Source of the DNA: Amaricoccus macauensis
GTDB lineage: Bacteria > Pseudomonadota > Alphaproteobacteria > Rhodobacterales > Rhodobacteraceae
Assembly: GCF_014201905.1 (NCBI RefSeq)
Contig: NZ_JACHFM010000002.1
Coordinates: forward strand, 372,001 to 436,000
Reading direction: 5' to 3'
Length of the DNA: 64,000 nucleotides
The translations under genes were made by a program, and so were the position numbers. This document shows positions 7,761 through 15,415 of the stretch, in pieces. Positions within the stretch are counted from its first letter, which is position 1; every line of letters begins with the position of its first letter. A model generated the notes under the pieces. The model saw nothing but the letters and a program-made list of their open reading frames with translations, was not told the origin of the DNA and made no database searches.

Positions 7761-9011
7761 TCAGCCGAGATCGAAGTCGCTCGCCGTGAGGCGTCCCGAA
7801 TAGTCGCTCAGGGTGGCCGTGACGATGTCGAACACATCGAGGCCGCTGTCGTCGACCCTCATCTCGACGATCGTGTCGGCGCCGTCGCGGTGATAGCCCA
7901 CATCGCCGACATCGAGGTTCTCCGTCGACGAGGCGCCGACGAAGCGCAGGGAGTCCTCGACGTCGAAGTGGATCACGTCGTCACCGCGCGTGAAGTCGGT
8001 GATCGTCGTCGGCAGGTATTCCGTCCAGCCGCCACCCAAGCCCGTCGGGCCTTGTTCGGCGACCAGCACGAACTGGTCGTCACCGCGTCCTCCGGACATG
8101 ATCTGGAACGCGGCGCCGCCGTAGAGGGTATCGTTCCCTGCTCCACCGACGAAGATATCGGTACCGGAGAAGTCGTCCGGGTCGCCGGAATGTCCCTCGT
8201 AGTTCCCATACGAGCCATTGCCGAAGATTGCGTCGTTGCCTGACCCGCCGTTCAGGATTTCGACCCGCGAGTCACTGCTGTCCGGAAAGAGCTTGGCACC
8301 GCCATAGATGACGTCGTCTCCCGCGCCGGCATAGACCACGTTCGCGCCGTCGCCTGCGTCGATGTCGTTGTCCGCGGGATTGCCGTTGATCGAGTCATCG
8401 CCCGTGCCGGTCGTGATGTTCTCGACCGAGATCAGGGACGATCGGATGTCGCTGTCGCCGATCCGCAGCGTTCCCGTTCCGAGGTTTGCCCGGACAGCGG
8501 GCGCGCCCACGTAACCGCCATAGCCGGACCCGATGCTCCCGATCTCCTCCACGAAGATCTCAGGCCCGGCGATGGTGAGCGAGTCGACCCCCGCACCACC
8601 GTTGATGACGTCCTGCCCGTAATCGACGGAGACCACGGTGAAGGGGTCGTCGAGCCGGGAAATCGGCCCGATCTGGAACGTGTCGCTTCCCGCGCCGCCC
8701 GCCATCGCGTCGTTGCCGAGACCCCCGAAGAGATAGTCATCCCCGGTGCCGCCGATCAGCGTGTCGTTCCCGGCATTTCCAAACAGAACGTCGTCGCCGG
8801 TTCCGCCGTCGAGCCGGTCATTGCCGTTGCCGCCGAAGAGGTCGTCGCCGCCGGCGCCCCCGGCGAGAGTGTCGTTCCCGCCGTCGCCGAACAGGTCGTC
8901 GTTGCCCTGGACGCCCCTGATGTCGTCGTTGCCGCCCAGACCGTGGATCGTGTCTGCCGCGTTCGTACCGCTCAGAGTGTCGGCGCGGGAGGTACCAATG
9001 ATGTTTGCCAT
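7761..9011 (-). CDS. RTX (hemolysin-type Ca2+-binding repeat) secreted protein
   Basis: A 416-residue acidic protein, with Gly/Asp/Asn-rich nonapeptide repeats (GGxGxDxLx type) running almost without break over residues about 15-115 (for example [15 protein letters not shown]), and further sets near 200-240 and 255-320. There is no N-terminal signal peptide; the C-terminal tail ([12 protein letters not shown]) has the unstructured acidic/hydrophobic look of type I secretion substrates. It contains no recognisable enzyme domain, so an extracellular Ca2+-folded or surface-coat role is inferred. AAGGAGAT gives a very strong ribosome site. No type I exporter is nearby. Confidence 0.85.
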   Translation of the reverse strand: MANIIGTSRADTLSGTNAADTIHGLGGNDDIRGVQGNDDLFGDGGNDTLAGGAGGDDLFGGNGNDRLDGGTGDDVLFGNAGNDTLIGGTGDDYLFGGLGNDAMAGGAGSDTFQIGPISRLDDPFTVVSVDYGQDVINGGAGVDSLTIAGPEIFVEEIGSIGSGYGGYVGAPAVRANLGTGTLRIGDSDIRSSLISVENITTGTGDDSINGNPADNDIDAGDGANVVYAGAGDDVIYGGAKLFPDSSDSRVEILNGGSGNDAIFGNGSYGNYEGHSGDPDDFSGTDIFVGGAGNDTLYGGAAFQIMSGGRGDDQFVLVAEQGPTGLGGGWTEYLPTTITDFTRGDDVIHFDVEDSLRFVGASSTENLDVGDVGYHRDGADTIVEMRVDDSGLDVFDIVTATLSDYSGRLTASDFDLG

Positions 9012-9282
9012 AATGAATTATCTCCTTTCAAGTCCAGCCAAAATGGTTTGGGGGGCTACCCAGTTCCAATGTGGCAGAAGTTTTTTTGCCGGAATCCTCG
9101 CTGAACGGCCGGCACGCGTCCTCGTGCGGCTGTCGCATGGTTAATCCTGAATCGCAGTTCCCCTGCCGACCCTATAGGATTTGCTGGATTTTCCGGCGTC
9201 ATGGGCGGCCGGAGATTAGGTGATCTTCAATCGGCCTCCCGCAGGGTCGCGCAAGCGTTACCCGAAATCAGGGAGAGTTCCG

Positions 9283-9906
9283 ATGCCTGGGCGCCATTCA
9301 GTGGCTGCGTGCTTGATCGCGGCCGCGGTGATGACACCTCTGCCCGCAATATCCGCAACGGCCGCGCGGGGGGCTGACGCGCCTGTGGCGCTCGACGCGC
9401 CGGATCAGGCGCTGTTCAGCGAGGCGGTGCTGCGGTTCTCGAACGCCGTGCGCAAGGCCCACGGACGGGCGCCGCTCCGGCTCGACGCCCGGCTCTCCCG
9501 GGCAGCGGGCGACCACGCGCACAACATGGCTCGGCTCAGGAGCCACTCTCACGTTCTGCCGGTCAAGGGGCAGAAGGATCTCAGCCAGCGTCTGCACCGT
9601 CAGTCGCTGAAGTTCCGGCTGGCAGGAGAGAACATCGCGCAGGACAAGGTCTTCCGGCTGCTCGGGCGGCCGATCTCGGCAAAGAGCGACGGATGCCGCT
9701 TCACCTATGGCGACACCGGGCAACCGGTGCCGCGGCACAGCTATGCAAGCCTCGCCGAGCAGGTGGTGAACCGGTGGCTCAATTCCCCAAAGCACCGGGA
9801 GTCGTTGCTTTCCAAGAAGTTTTCCCGTCTCGGCGCCGGGGTTGCCGCCGACCAGGACGGACCGGCGTGCGGTGACTTCTATCTCGTGCAGGCCTTCGCC
9901 GACTGA
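9283..9906 (+). CDS. Secreted CAP (SCP/PR-1) domain protein
   Basis: A 207-residue protein with a signal peptide (about residues 1-27). Residues about 45-205 form a CAP domain: His in SHSHV near 90, Glu116 in LAGENIA, and the EQVVNRWLNSPKHRESLL helix carrying the second Glu/His of the usual tetrad. Two later cysteines (DGCRF, GPACGD) could form a disulfide. Bacterial CAP proteins are extracytoplasmic and mostly of unknown activity. I chose the ATG at 9283 because GGGAGAG lies six bases upstream. It is divergent from the RTX gene. Confidence 0.88.
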   Translation: MPGRHSVAACLIAAAVMTPLPAISATAARGADAPVALDAPDQALFSEAVLRFSNAVRKAHGRAPLRLDARLSRAAGDHAHNMARLRSHSHVLPVKGQKDLSQRLHRQSLKFRLAGENIAQDKVFRLLGRPISAKSDGCRFTYGDTGQPVPRHSYASLAEQVVNRWLNSPKHRESLLSKKFSRLGAGVAADQDGPACGDFYLVQAFAD

Positions 9907-9922
9907 GACGCGCGCGACGCCC

Positions 9923-9951
9923 TTGATAATGGCGCCCGAGTCATATACATA
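9923..9951 (+). promoter_or_regulatory. Probable promoter of the marR-emrB-emrA operon
   Basis: TTGATA (9923-9928), a 17-base spacer and TACATA (9946-9951) make a reasonable sigma-70-like promoter. The -10 hexamer lies inside the left arm of the inverted repeat at 9942-9982, so a bound repressor would cover it. The predicted transcript would start about 10-20 bases before the MarR start codon. Confidence 0.45.
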
Positions 9952-9982
9952 GCTAGCTAATCAATTGCTGGCTATGTATATG
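9942..9982. promoter_or_regulatory. Long inverted repeat, likely MarR operator
   Basis: Arms 9942-9957 and 9967-9982 are 16 bases each and match at 15 of 16 positions, separated by nine A/T-rich bases. The left arm begins CATATACATAGC and the right arm ends GCTATGTATATG. It is strikingly AT-rich compared with its surroundings and overlaps both the predicted -10 and the MarR start codons. This is a classic layout for autorepression by MarR. Confidence 0.7.
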
Positions 9983-10435
9983 ACCGACGACGCCTCTCCC
10001 CGAACCCGGCCAACGATCTTTCAGGATCTCTCGCCGACCAGCCGCAAGCTTCGGACGCTCTTCGACGCTCGGGTGAAGTCGCGCGGGCTGACGTATGCCC
10101 GCGCCCGGATGCTGCTTCAGCTCAGCCAGGCGGATGGCCTGACTCAAGGCGAACTCGCCGAGGCGCTCGCGATCGAGCAGCCGACGATCGTGCGGCAACT
10201 CGATGCCATGGTGGCTGCCGGCCTCGTGGAGCGCCGCCCCTGCGATACCGACCGCCGGGTCAGGCGCATCTTCCTGACGGAAGCGGCGCGCGACGAGACC
10301 GGTGCGGTGATCGAGCTGACCGAGACACTGCGCGACGATCTGGCGGCCGGGATCCCGCCCGAGGATCTTGAAGTCGCCTCCGACGTGCTGCGCCGCATCG
10401 CGCTGAATATCGAGCGGGCCGGGGAGGACGCGTGA
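9974..10435 (+). CDS. MarR-family transcriptional repressor
   Basis: About 153 residues with a winged helix-turn-helix of the MarR/SlyA type: LTQGELAEALAIEQPTIVRQ is the recognition helix region and DRRVRRIFLT the wing. The start is uncertain: TTG 9965, ATG 9974 and ATG 9980 are all in frame, none has a clear Shine-Dalgarno, and all lie in the inverted repeat, so initiation on a very short leader is possible. The gene is immediately followed (TGATG overlap) by an EmrB-like pump, so it is expected to sense a toxic substrate of that pump, as EmrR does. Confidence 0.9.
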   Translation: MYMTDDASPRTRPTIFQDLSPTSRKLRTLFDARVKSRGLTYARARMLLQLSQADGLTQGELAEALAIEQPTIVRQLDAMVAAGLVERRPCDTDRRVRRIFLTEAARDETGAVIELTETLRDDLAAGIPPEDLEVASDVLRRIALNIERAGEDA

Positions 10436-12126
10436 TGGATGCTCGCGCGACGCTCGACGAGCGCGACGGGGACGTCGCGGGCGACCCGGAGACCGAGCGC
10501 TCCGTTCCCTCCGACGAGGCGCCCGCAGCCCCGCCAGCGTCGCCAGCCGCCACCACGATGCCCGCCGGTCGGGCTGCGGCCTACATGGGCGCGGCGCTCC
10601 TGCTTGCCGTCACCCAGGGCTTCGGGATGAACCTCGTCTCGGCCAATGTGTCGCAGATTCAGGGCTATTTCGGAGCGACAACGGCCGAGGCCACATGGCT
10701 CGTCGCGGCCTACATGGCGCCGAACGTGTCGCTGTCGCTGGCGCTCATCAAGCTCAGGACGCAGTTCGGGCTTCGCAACTTCGCCGAAATCGCGATCCTC
10801 GTCTTCGTCGCGGCAGCGCTGCTCAACCACCAGACGGGCGATCTCAGGACCGCGCTCGTGGTGCGGTTCCTGAGCGGGGTCGCGGCGGCGCCCATGTCCT
10901 CGCTCGCGTTCCTCTACATGCTTGAGCCGTTCTCGCCAGCGAAAAAGCTGACCGTCGGGCTGTCGCTGGCGCTGACCGCCCTCGCGATCGGCAGTCCGCT
11001 TGCCCGCATCATCTCGCCCACGCTGCTCGACATCGGCCTCTGGCACGGCCTGACGGTGCTGGAACTCGGGCTCGCCCTGCTCGCGTTCGGGGCGGTCTAC
11101 CTGCTGCCGCTCACCTCGCCGCCGCGCGCGAAGGTCATCGGGATTGCCGATGTGGTGAGCTATCTGCTGATCGCCGTGGGCTTCGGCTCCGTCGCGGTCG
11201 TGCTGGTCCTCGGCCGGCTCTACTGGTGGCTGACGGCACCGTGGATCGGCGTGCTTCTGGTGCTCGCGGTCATCTGTGTCGCCAGCGCCGCGATGATCGA
11301 GCTGAACCGGAAGGAACCGCTTCTCGACATCCGCTGGCTGACGAGCCCGGCGGTCCTGCACTTTGCCGGCGCGCTCCTCGTCTTCCGGCTGGTGTTCTCG
11401 GAGCAGGCCGTCGGTGCGGCGGGGCTGTTTCGCACCCTCGGCTACGGCAACGACCAGCTTCGCACCCTCTTCGCGGTGATCCTGATCGCGACCATCGTCG
11501 GCGGCGTCGCCTGCGCGGCGATCCTGAAGCCCGGGCGCGAGCACGCGTTGCACATCACGGCCCTCCTCCTCGTCGCGACGGGTGCCTATCTCGACGGCCA
11601 CGCGACCACCCAGACGCTGCCGATCAACATGTACTTCAGTCAGGCATTGGTAGCCATTGGAATCGCTATATTCTTGCCGCCTGCGGTGATGAGCGGGCTC
11701 CTGTCGGCGCTGAAGAACGGGCCGCAGTACATCCTGAGCTTCATCATCGTGTTCCTGACCACCCAGAGCATCGGCGGTCTGGCGGGATCGGCGGCATTCC
11801 AGACATTCGTCGATCTCCGGCAGCAGGCGCATTTCTCTGCGCTGACGAGCGGCCTCGATCCCGGCAACCCGTTCGTCGCCGAGCGCATCGCCTCGTTGAC
11901 GGCCGTCTATGGCAGTGTCGTCAACGACAAGGCCGCGCTCGCCGCTCAGGGCATGGCCCTGCTGCAGCAACAAGTGACCCAACAGGCGCAGGTGCTCGCC
12001 TACAACGACGTCTTCCGCGCGGTCGCGCTGCTTTCACTGGCGGCACTCGCCGCCCTGCTTCTCCACATCAGCCTCGCGGCGCTTCACAAGGCGCTCGCCC
12101 CGGCCGATCCCCAGCCCGTTCGGTGA
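10435..12126 (+). CDS. MFS multidrug efflux permease, EmrB/DHA2-like
   Basis: A 563-residue polytopic membrane protein: a 45-residue hydrophilic, Pro/Ala-rich N-terminus, then about 14 hydrophobic helices, the number typical of the DHA2 (14-TMS) drug:H+ antiporters that work with an EmrA/HlyD adaptor. GGGGAGGA precedes an ATG whose first base is the last base of the MarR stop, giving tight coupling. It is followed after six bases by the HlyD-family subunit. The long loop near the C-terminus (QAHFSALTSGLDPGNP) is typical of EmrB periplasmic loops. Substrate unknown. Confidence 0.9.
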   Translation: MDARATLDERDGDVAGDPETERSVPSDEAPAAPPASPAATTMPAGRAAAYMGAALLLAVTQGFGMNLVSANVSQIQGYFGATTAEATWLVAAYMAPNVSLSLALIKLRTQFGLRNFAEIAILVFVAAALLNHQTGDLRTALVVRFLSGVAAAPMSSLAFLYMLEPFSPAKKLTVGLSLALTALAIGSPLARIISPTLLDIGLWHGLTVLELGLALLAFGAVYLLPLTSPPRAKVIGIADVVSYLLIAVGFGSVAVVLVLGRLYWWLTAPWIGVLLVLAVICVASAAMIELNRKEPLLDIRWLTSPAVLHFAGALLVFRLVFSEQAVGAAGLFRTLGYGNDQLRTLFAVILIATIVGGVACAAILKPGREHALHITALLLVATGAYLDGHATTQTLPINMYFSQALVAIGIAIFLPPAVMSGLLSALKNGPQYILSFIIVFLTTQSIGGLAGSAAFQTFVDLRQQAHFSALTSGLDPGNPFVAERIASLTAVYGSVVNDKAALAAQGMALLQQQVTQQAQVLAYNDVFRAVALLSLAALAALLLHISLAALHKALAPADPQPVR

Positions 12127-12132
12127 ATTCAG

Positions 12133-13199
12133 ATGTCCAGTTTCTTCCGTCACAGCGCGACGATCATCGCGGCCATCGCCGGGCTTTTCGGCGTCCTGCT
12201 CCTGCTCTACGCGTGGAATCTGCCCCCTTTTGACCGTGGCATCGAGCTCACCGAAGACGCTTACGTGCGCGGGCGGGTGACGAGCCTCGCGCCGCAGATC
12301 TCCGGCAATATCGCCGAGGTGGCGGTGCAGGACTACCAGACGGTGCAGGCGGGGGAGATCCTTGTTCGCATCGACGACCGCATTCCGCGGGAGAAGCTCG
12401 CCCAGTCGCAGGCGATGCTGGCGCAGCAGCGCGCGGCCCTCGCCACCTCGGCGCAGGACGAGGCGTCCGCGAAGGCGAACATCGCCTCGGCGGAGGCGAG
12501 TGTCGTCAGCGCCGGGCAGCGCTCGACGTGGCGAGCGCCAACCGCAAGCGCGCCGAGGCGCTGCTTGAGCGGGGTGTCTCGACGCAGGTCGACACCGATC
12601 AGATGCGCCTCGTTCAGGAACAGGCGAGTGCCGCGAAGGCGCAGGCCGAAGCTCAGGCCGAGGCGATGCGTCAGGGACTGCAGTCGATCCTCGTCAACCG
12701 CGATGCGCTGCAGGCGGCCGTGGCGGGCGCGGAAGCCTCGGTCGCTCTGGCGCAGATCGACGTGGAGAACAGCGCGATCCGCGCGCCGGTGGCCGGCCGT
12801 CTCGGCGAGGTGACGGCGAGGGTCGGCCAATACGTCACCCCCGGAACCCGTGTCGCGACGCTGGTGCCGTCCGACATCTGGGTGGTCGCGAACTTCAAGG
12901 AAACCCAGGTGGCGGGGATGTACGAGGGGCAGCAGGTCGCGCTCTCGGTCGATGCCATCCCGGGACGGCGGTTCGTCGGGCACATCGAGCGCTTCGCCCC
13001 GGCGACGGGGTCGGAGTTCAGCGTCATCCGCCCGGACAACGCCACGGGCAACTTCATCAAGGTGAGCCAGCGTCTGCCGGTCAGGATCGCGGTGGCGCCG
13101 GGTCAGCCCGGGGCTGAGCTCCTGACCCCGGGCCTCTCGGTGGTGGCGCGCATCGACACCACGCAGACATCGGCGGCCGGCCAGCCGACGGGTCTCTGA
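12133..13199 (+). pseudogene. EmrA/HlyD-family periplasmic adaptor, frameshifted
   Basis: Two frames together encode one adaptor. From 12133 the first frame gives a membrane anchor (residues about 9-27), the biotinyl-lipoyl half (AYVRGRVTSLAPQISGNI) and the start of the coiled coil, then turns into unrelated Arg-rich sequence. From about 12516 the +1 frame continues the coiled coil (ASANRKRAEALLERG), the second lipoyl half (IRAPVAGRLGEV) and the beta-barrel to 13199. One extra G at the GGG of 12514-12516 would restore a continuous protein of about 355 residues. Both halves look unmutated, so the lesion is recent, or is a sequencing error. Confidence 0.8.
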
Positions 13200-13311
13200 G
13201 GAAACAGTCTGTCCTCCCGGCCGCGTGTCGGCCGCGCTTGCATCGACGCCGGCGGGACATACCTTGCCGCCAGTGCCGAACGAGGGGATCGGCCGTTACG
13301 GAGGTGATGTG

Positions 13312-14331
13312 GTGAAGAAGATCGGGTTCCTGTCATTCGGCCACTGGTCGCCCGCGCGCGGCTCGGGCACGCGGAGCGGCGCGGACGCGCTTCTCCAGTC
13401 GATCGATCTCGCGGTGGCGGCCGAAGAACTCGGGGTCGACGGCGCGTATGTCAGGGTCCACCACTTCGCGCGGCAACTGGGCTCGCCTTTCCCGCTGCTT
13501 GCGGCGATGGGCGCGCGGACGAGCCGGATCGAGCTCGGCACCGCCGTCATCGACATGCGCTACGAGAACCCGTTCTACATGGCCGAGGACGCCGGATCGG
13601 CGGATCTCATCGCCGGCGGGCGGCTGCAGCTCGGGATCAGCCGCGGCTCGCCGGAGCAGGTGATCGACGGCTGGCGCTACTTCGGCTACGCGCCGACGGA
13701 GGGCGAGACCGATGCCGACATGGCGCGCCGTCACGCCGAGGTCTTCCTGCAGGTGATCGAGGGTGAGGGCTTCGCCGAGCCGAACCCCCGGCCGATGTTC
13801 GCGAACCCGCCGGGGCTCTTGCGGCTCGAGCCGTATTCCGAGGGCCTGCGTGACCGGATCTGGTGGGGAGCCGCGACCGACGCGACCGCGGTCTGGGCGG
13901 CGAAGCTCGGGATGAACCTCCAGAGCTCGACCCTGAAATTCGACGAGACCGGCGAGCCGTTCCACATCCAGCAGGCAAAGCAGATCCGTGCCTATCGCGA
14001 GGCGTGGAAAGCGGCCGGGCACACGCGCGAGCCACGGGTTTCGGTCAGCCGCAGCATCTTCGCGCTGATGAACGATCAGGACCGCATGTATTTCGGGGGC
14101 TCCGCCGACAGCGACTCGCTCGGCTTCATCGAGGAGAACACCAGGGCGATCTTCGGCCGATCCTATGCCGCCGAGCCGGACAAGCTCGTCGAAGAACTGG
14201 CGAAGGACGAGGCGATCGCCGAGGCCGACACGCTGCTCCTGACAGTGCCGAACCAGCTCGGGGTCGACTACAACGCCCATGTGCTCGAGTCGATCCTGAC
14301 CCACGTGGCCCCGGCCCTCGGCTGGCGCTGA
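13312..14331 (+). CDS. LLM-class (luciferase-like) flavin-dependent oxidoreductase
   Basis: A 339-residue bacterial-luciferase-fold protein (KKIGFLSFGHW at the start, VDGAYVRVHHFARQ, then RIELGTAVIDMRYENPFYMAEDAGSAD, GRLQLGISRGSPEQV). The family uses F420 or FMN to oxidise or monooxygenate small organics. I place the start at the GTG at 13312, with GGAGG seven bases upstream; the in-frame codon at 13225 would add 29 residues of poor quality. It lies 112 bases after the efflux operon in the same direction and may be co-transcribed. It converges with the ABC importer, six bases away. Substrate unknown. Confidence 0.88.
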   Translation: MKKIGFLSFGHWSPARGSGTRSGADALLQSIDLAVAAEELGVDGAYVRVHHFARQLGSPFPLLAAMGARTSRIELGTAVIDMRYENPFYMAEDAGSADLIAGGRLQLGISRGSPEQVIDGWRYFGYAPTEGETDADMARRHAEVFLQVIEGEGFAEPNPRPMFANPPGLLRLEPYSEGLRDRIWWGAATDATAVWAAKLGMNLQSSTLKFDETGEPFHIQQAKQIRAYREAWKAAGHTREPRVSVSRSIFALMNDQDRMYFGGSADSDSLGFIEENTRAIFGRSYAAEPDKLVEELAKDEAIAEADTLLLTVPNQLGVDYNAHVLESILTHVAPALGWR

Positions 14332-14337
14332 ACCCCG

Positions 14338-15414
14338 TCAGGCGACGAGCAGTACCGTCCCCTCGGTGGGGATCACGAGCGCCACGGAAGCGCCGGGGGC
14401 GAGGGGCGTGCCCGTCTCCGGCGACACCACGAAGAGAGCGCCAAGCTCAGTGGTGACGGCGACCTCCAGGTGGCTGCCGGCATAGGTCGACTTCGCCACC
14501 GTGGCGGGAAGCGCGTTCGGCGCATCGGCCGCGGCGAGCCGGACCCGGTGCGGCCGCACGGCGAGCCGGGCCGGGCCGGGCCGGAGGCCACGGGCGGGCA
14601 GGGCGAGCGCCACCGGCCCGAGGCGCACATTGGCGGTGCCGCCGTTCACCGCGATGATCTCGCAGGGCAGGATGTTCGACTCGCCGATGAAGTCGGCGAC
14701 GAACGCGGTCGCGGGCGCGTCGTAAAGCTCCTGTGGCGTGCCCTGCTGGGCGATGACCGCGCGATCCATGACGATGATCCGGTCCGAGACCGCGAGCGCC
14801 TCGCCCTGATCGTGGGTCACGTAGACCACGGTCAGCCCGAGCTTCTGCTGCAGTTCGCGGATCTCGTCCCGCACCCGGCGGCGCAACTTTGCGTCGAGGT
14901 TCGAGAGTGGCTCGTCGAAGAGCAACACCTGCGGCTCCAGCACCAGCGCGCGGGCGACGGCGACGCGCTGCTGCTGACCGCCCGACAACTCGGAGGGAAA
15001 GCGCGCCTCGAAGCCGGTCAGCCCGACGAGCGCGAGACCGTCCGCTGCCCGCGTCGCGATCTCGCGCTTCGGGTAGCCCGAGAAGCGCAGGCCGTAGGAG
15101 ACGTTTTCCAGCACCGTCATGTGCGGGAAGAGCGCGTAGGACTGGAACACCATGGACACGTCGCGCTCGGTGGCGGGAAGCGGCGTCACGTCCGAGCCGC
15201 CGATGAGGACGCGCCCCGATGTGGGCATCTCGAGGCCGGCGATCATCCGAAGCGTCGTCGTCTTGCCGCAACCCGAGGGACCGAGCAGGGTCACGAGGCT
15301 GCCCGCGTCGATCTCGAAGGAGACGTCGTTGACCGCGGGCGTCGTGGCGCCCGGATAGATCTTGCTGACCTGGTCGAAGACCACCGACGCGGCCTTGCCC
15401 TTGAGCTTCACCAT
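14338..15414 (-). CDS. ABC importer ATP-binding protein (Fbp/AfuC-like)
   Basis: A 358-residue ATPase with Walker A GPSGCGKTT (about 44-52), the signature LSGGQQQRVAVARA, Walker B VLLFDEPLSNLD and the switch His in VYVTHDQGEA. The C-terminal 120 residues fit a TOBE/OB regulatory domain, as in the CUT/FbpC/PotA class. It starts one base after the permease stop, so it is translationally coupled in the order binding protein-permease-ATPase. It energises import of whatever solute the binding protein at 17701 delivers. Confidence 0.93.
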   Translation of the reverse strand: MVKLKGKAASVVFDQVSKIYPGATTPAVNDVSFEIDAGSLVTLLGPSGCGKTTTLRMIAGLEMPTSGRVLIGGSDVTPLPATERDVSMVFQSYALFPHMTVLENVSYGLRFSGYPKREIATRAADGLALVGLTGFEARFPSELSGGQQQRVAVARALVLEPQVLLFDEPLSNLDAKLRRRVRDEIRELQQKLGLTVVYVTHDQGEALAVSDRIIVMDRAVIAQQGTPQELYDAPATAFVADFIGESNILPCEIIAVNGGTANVRLGPVALALPARGLRPGPARLAVRPHRVRLAAADAPNALPATVAKSTYAGSHLEVAVTTELGALFVVSPETGTPLAPGASVALVIPTEGTVLLVA

Positions 15415-15415
15415 G

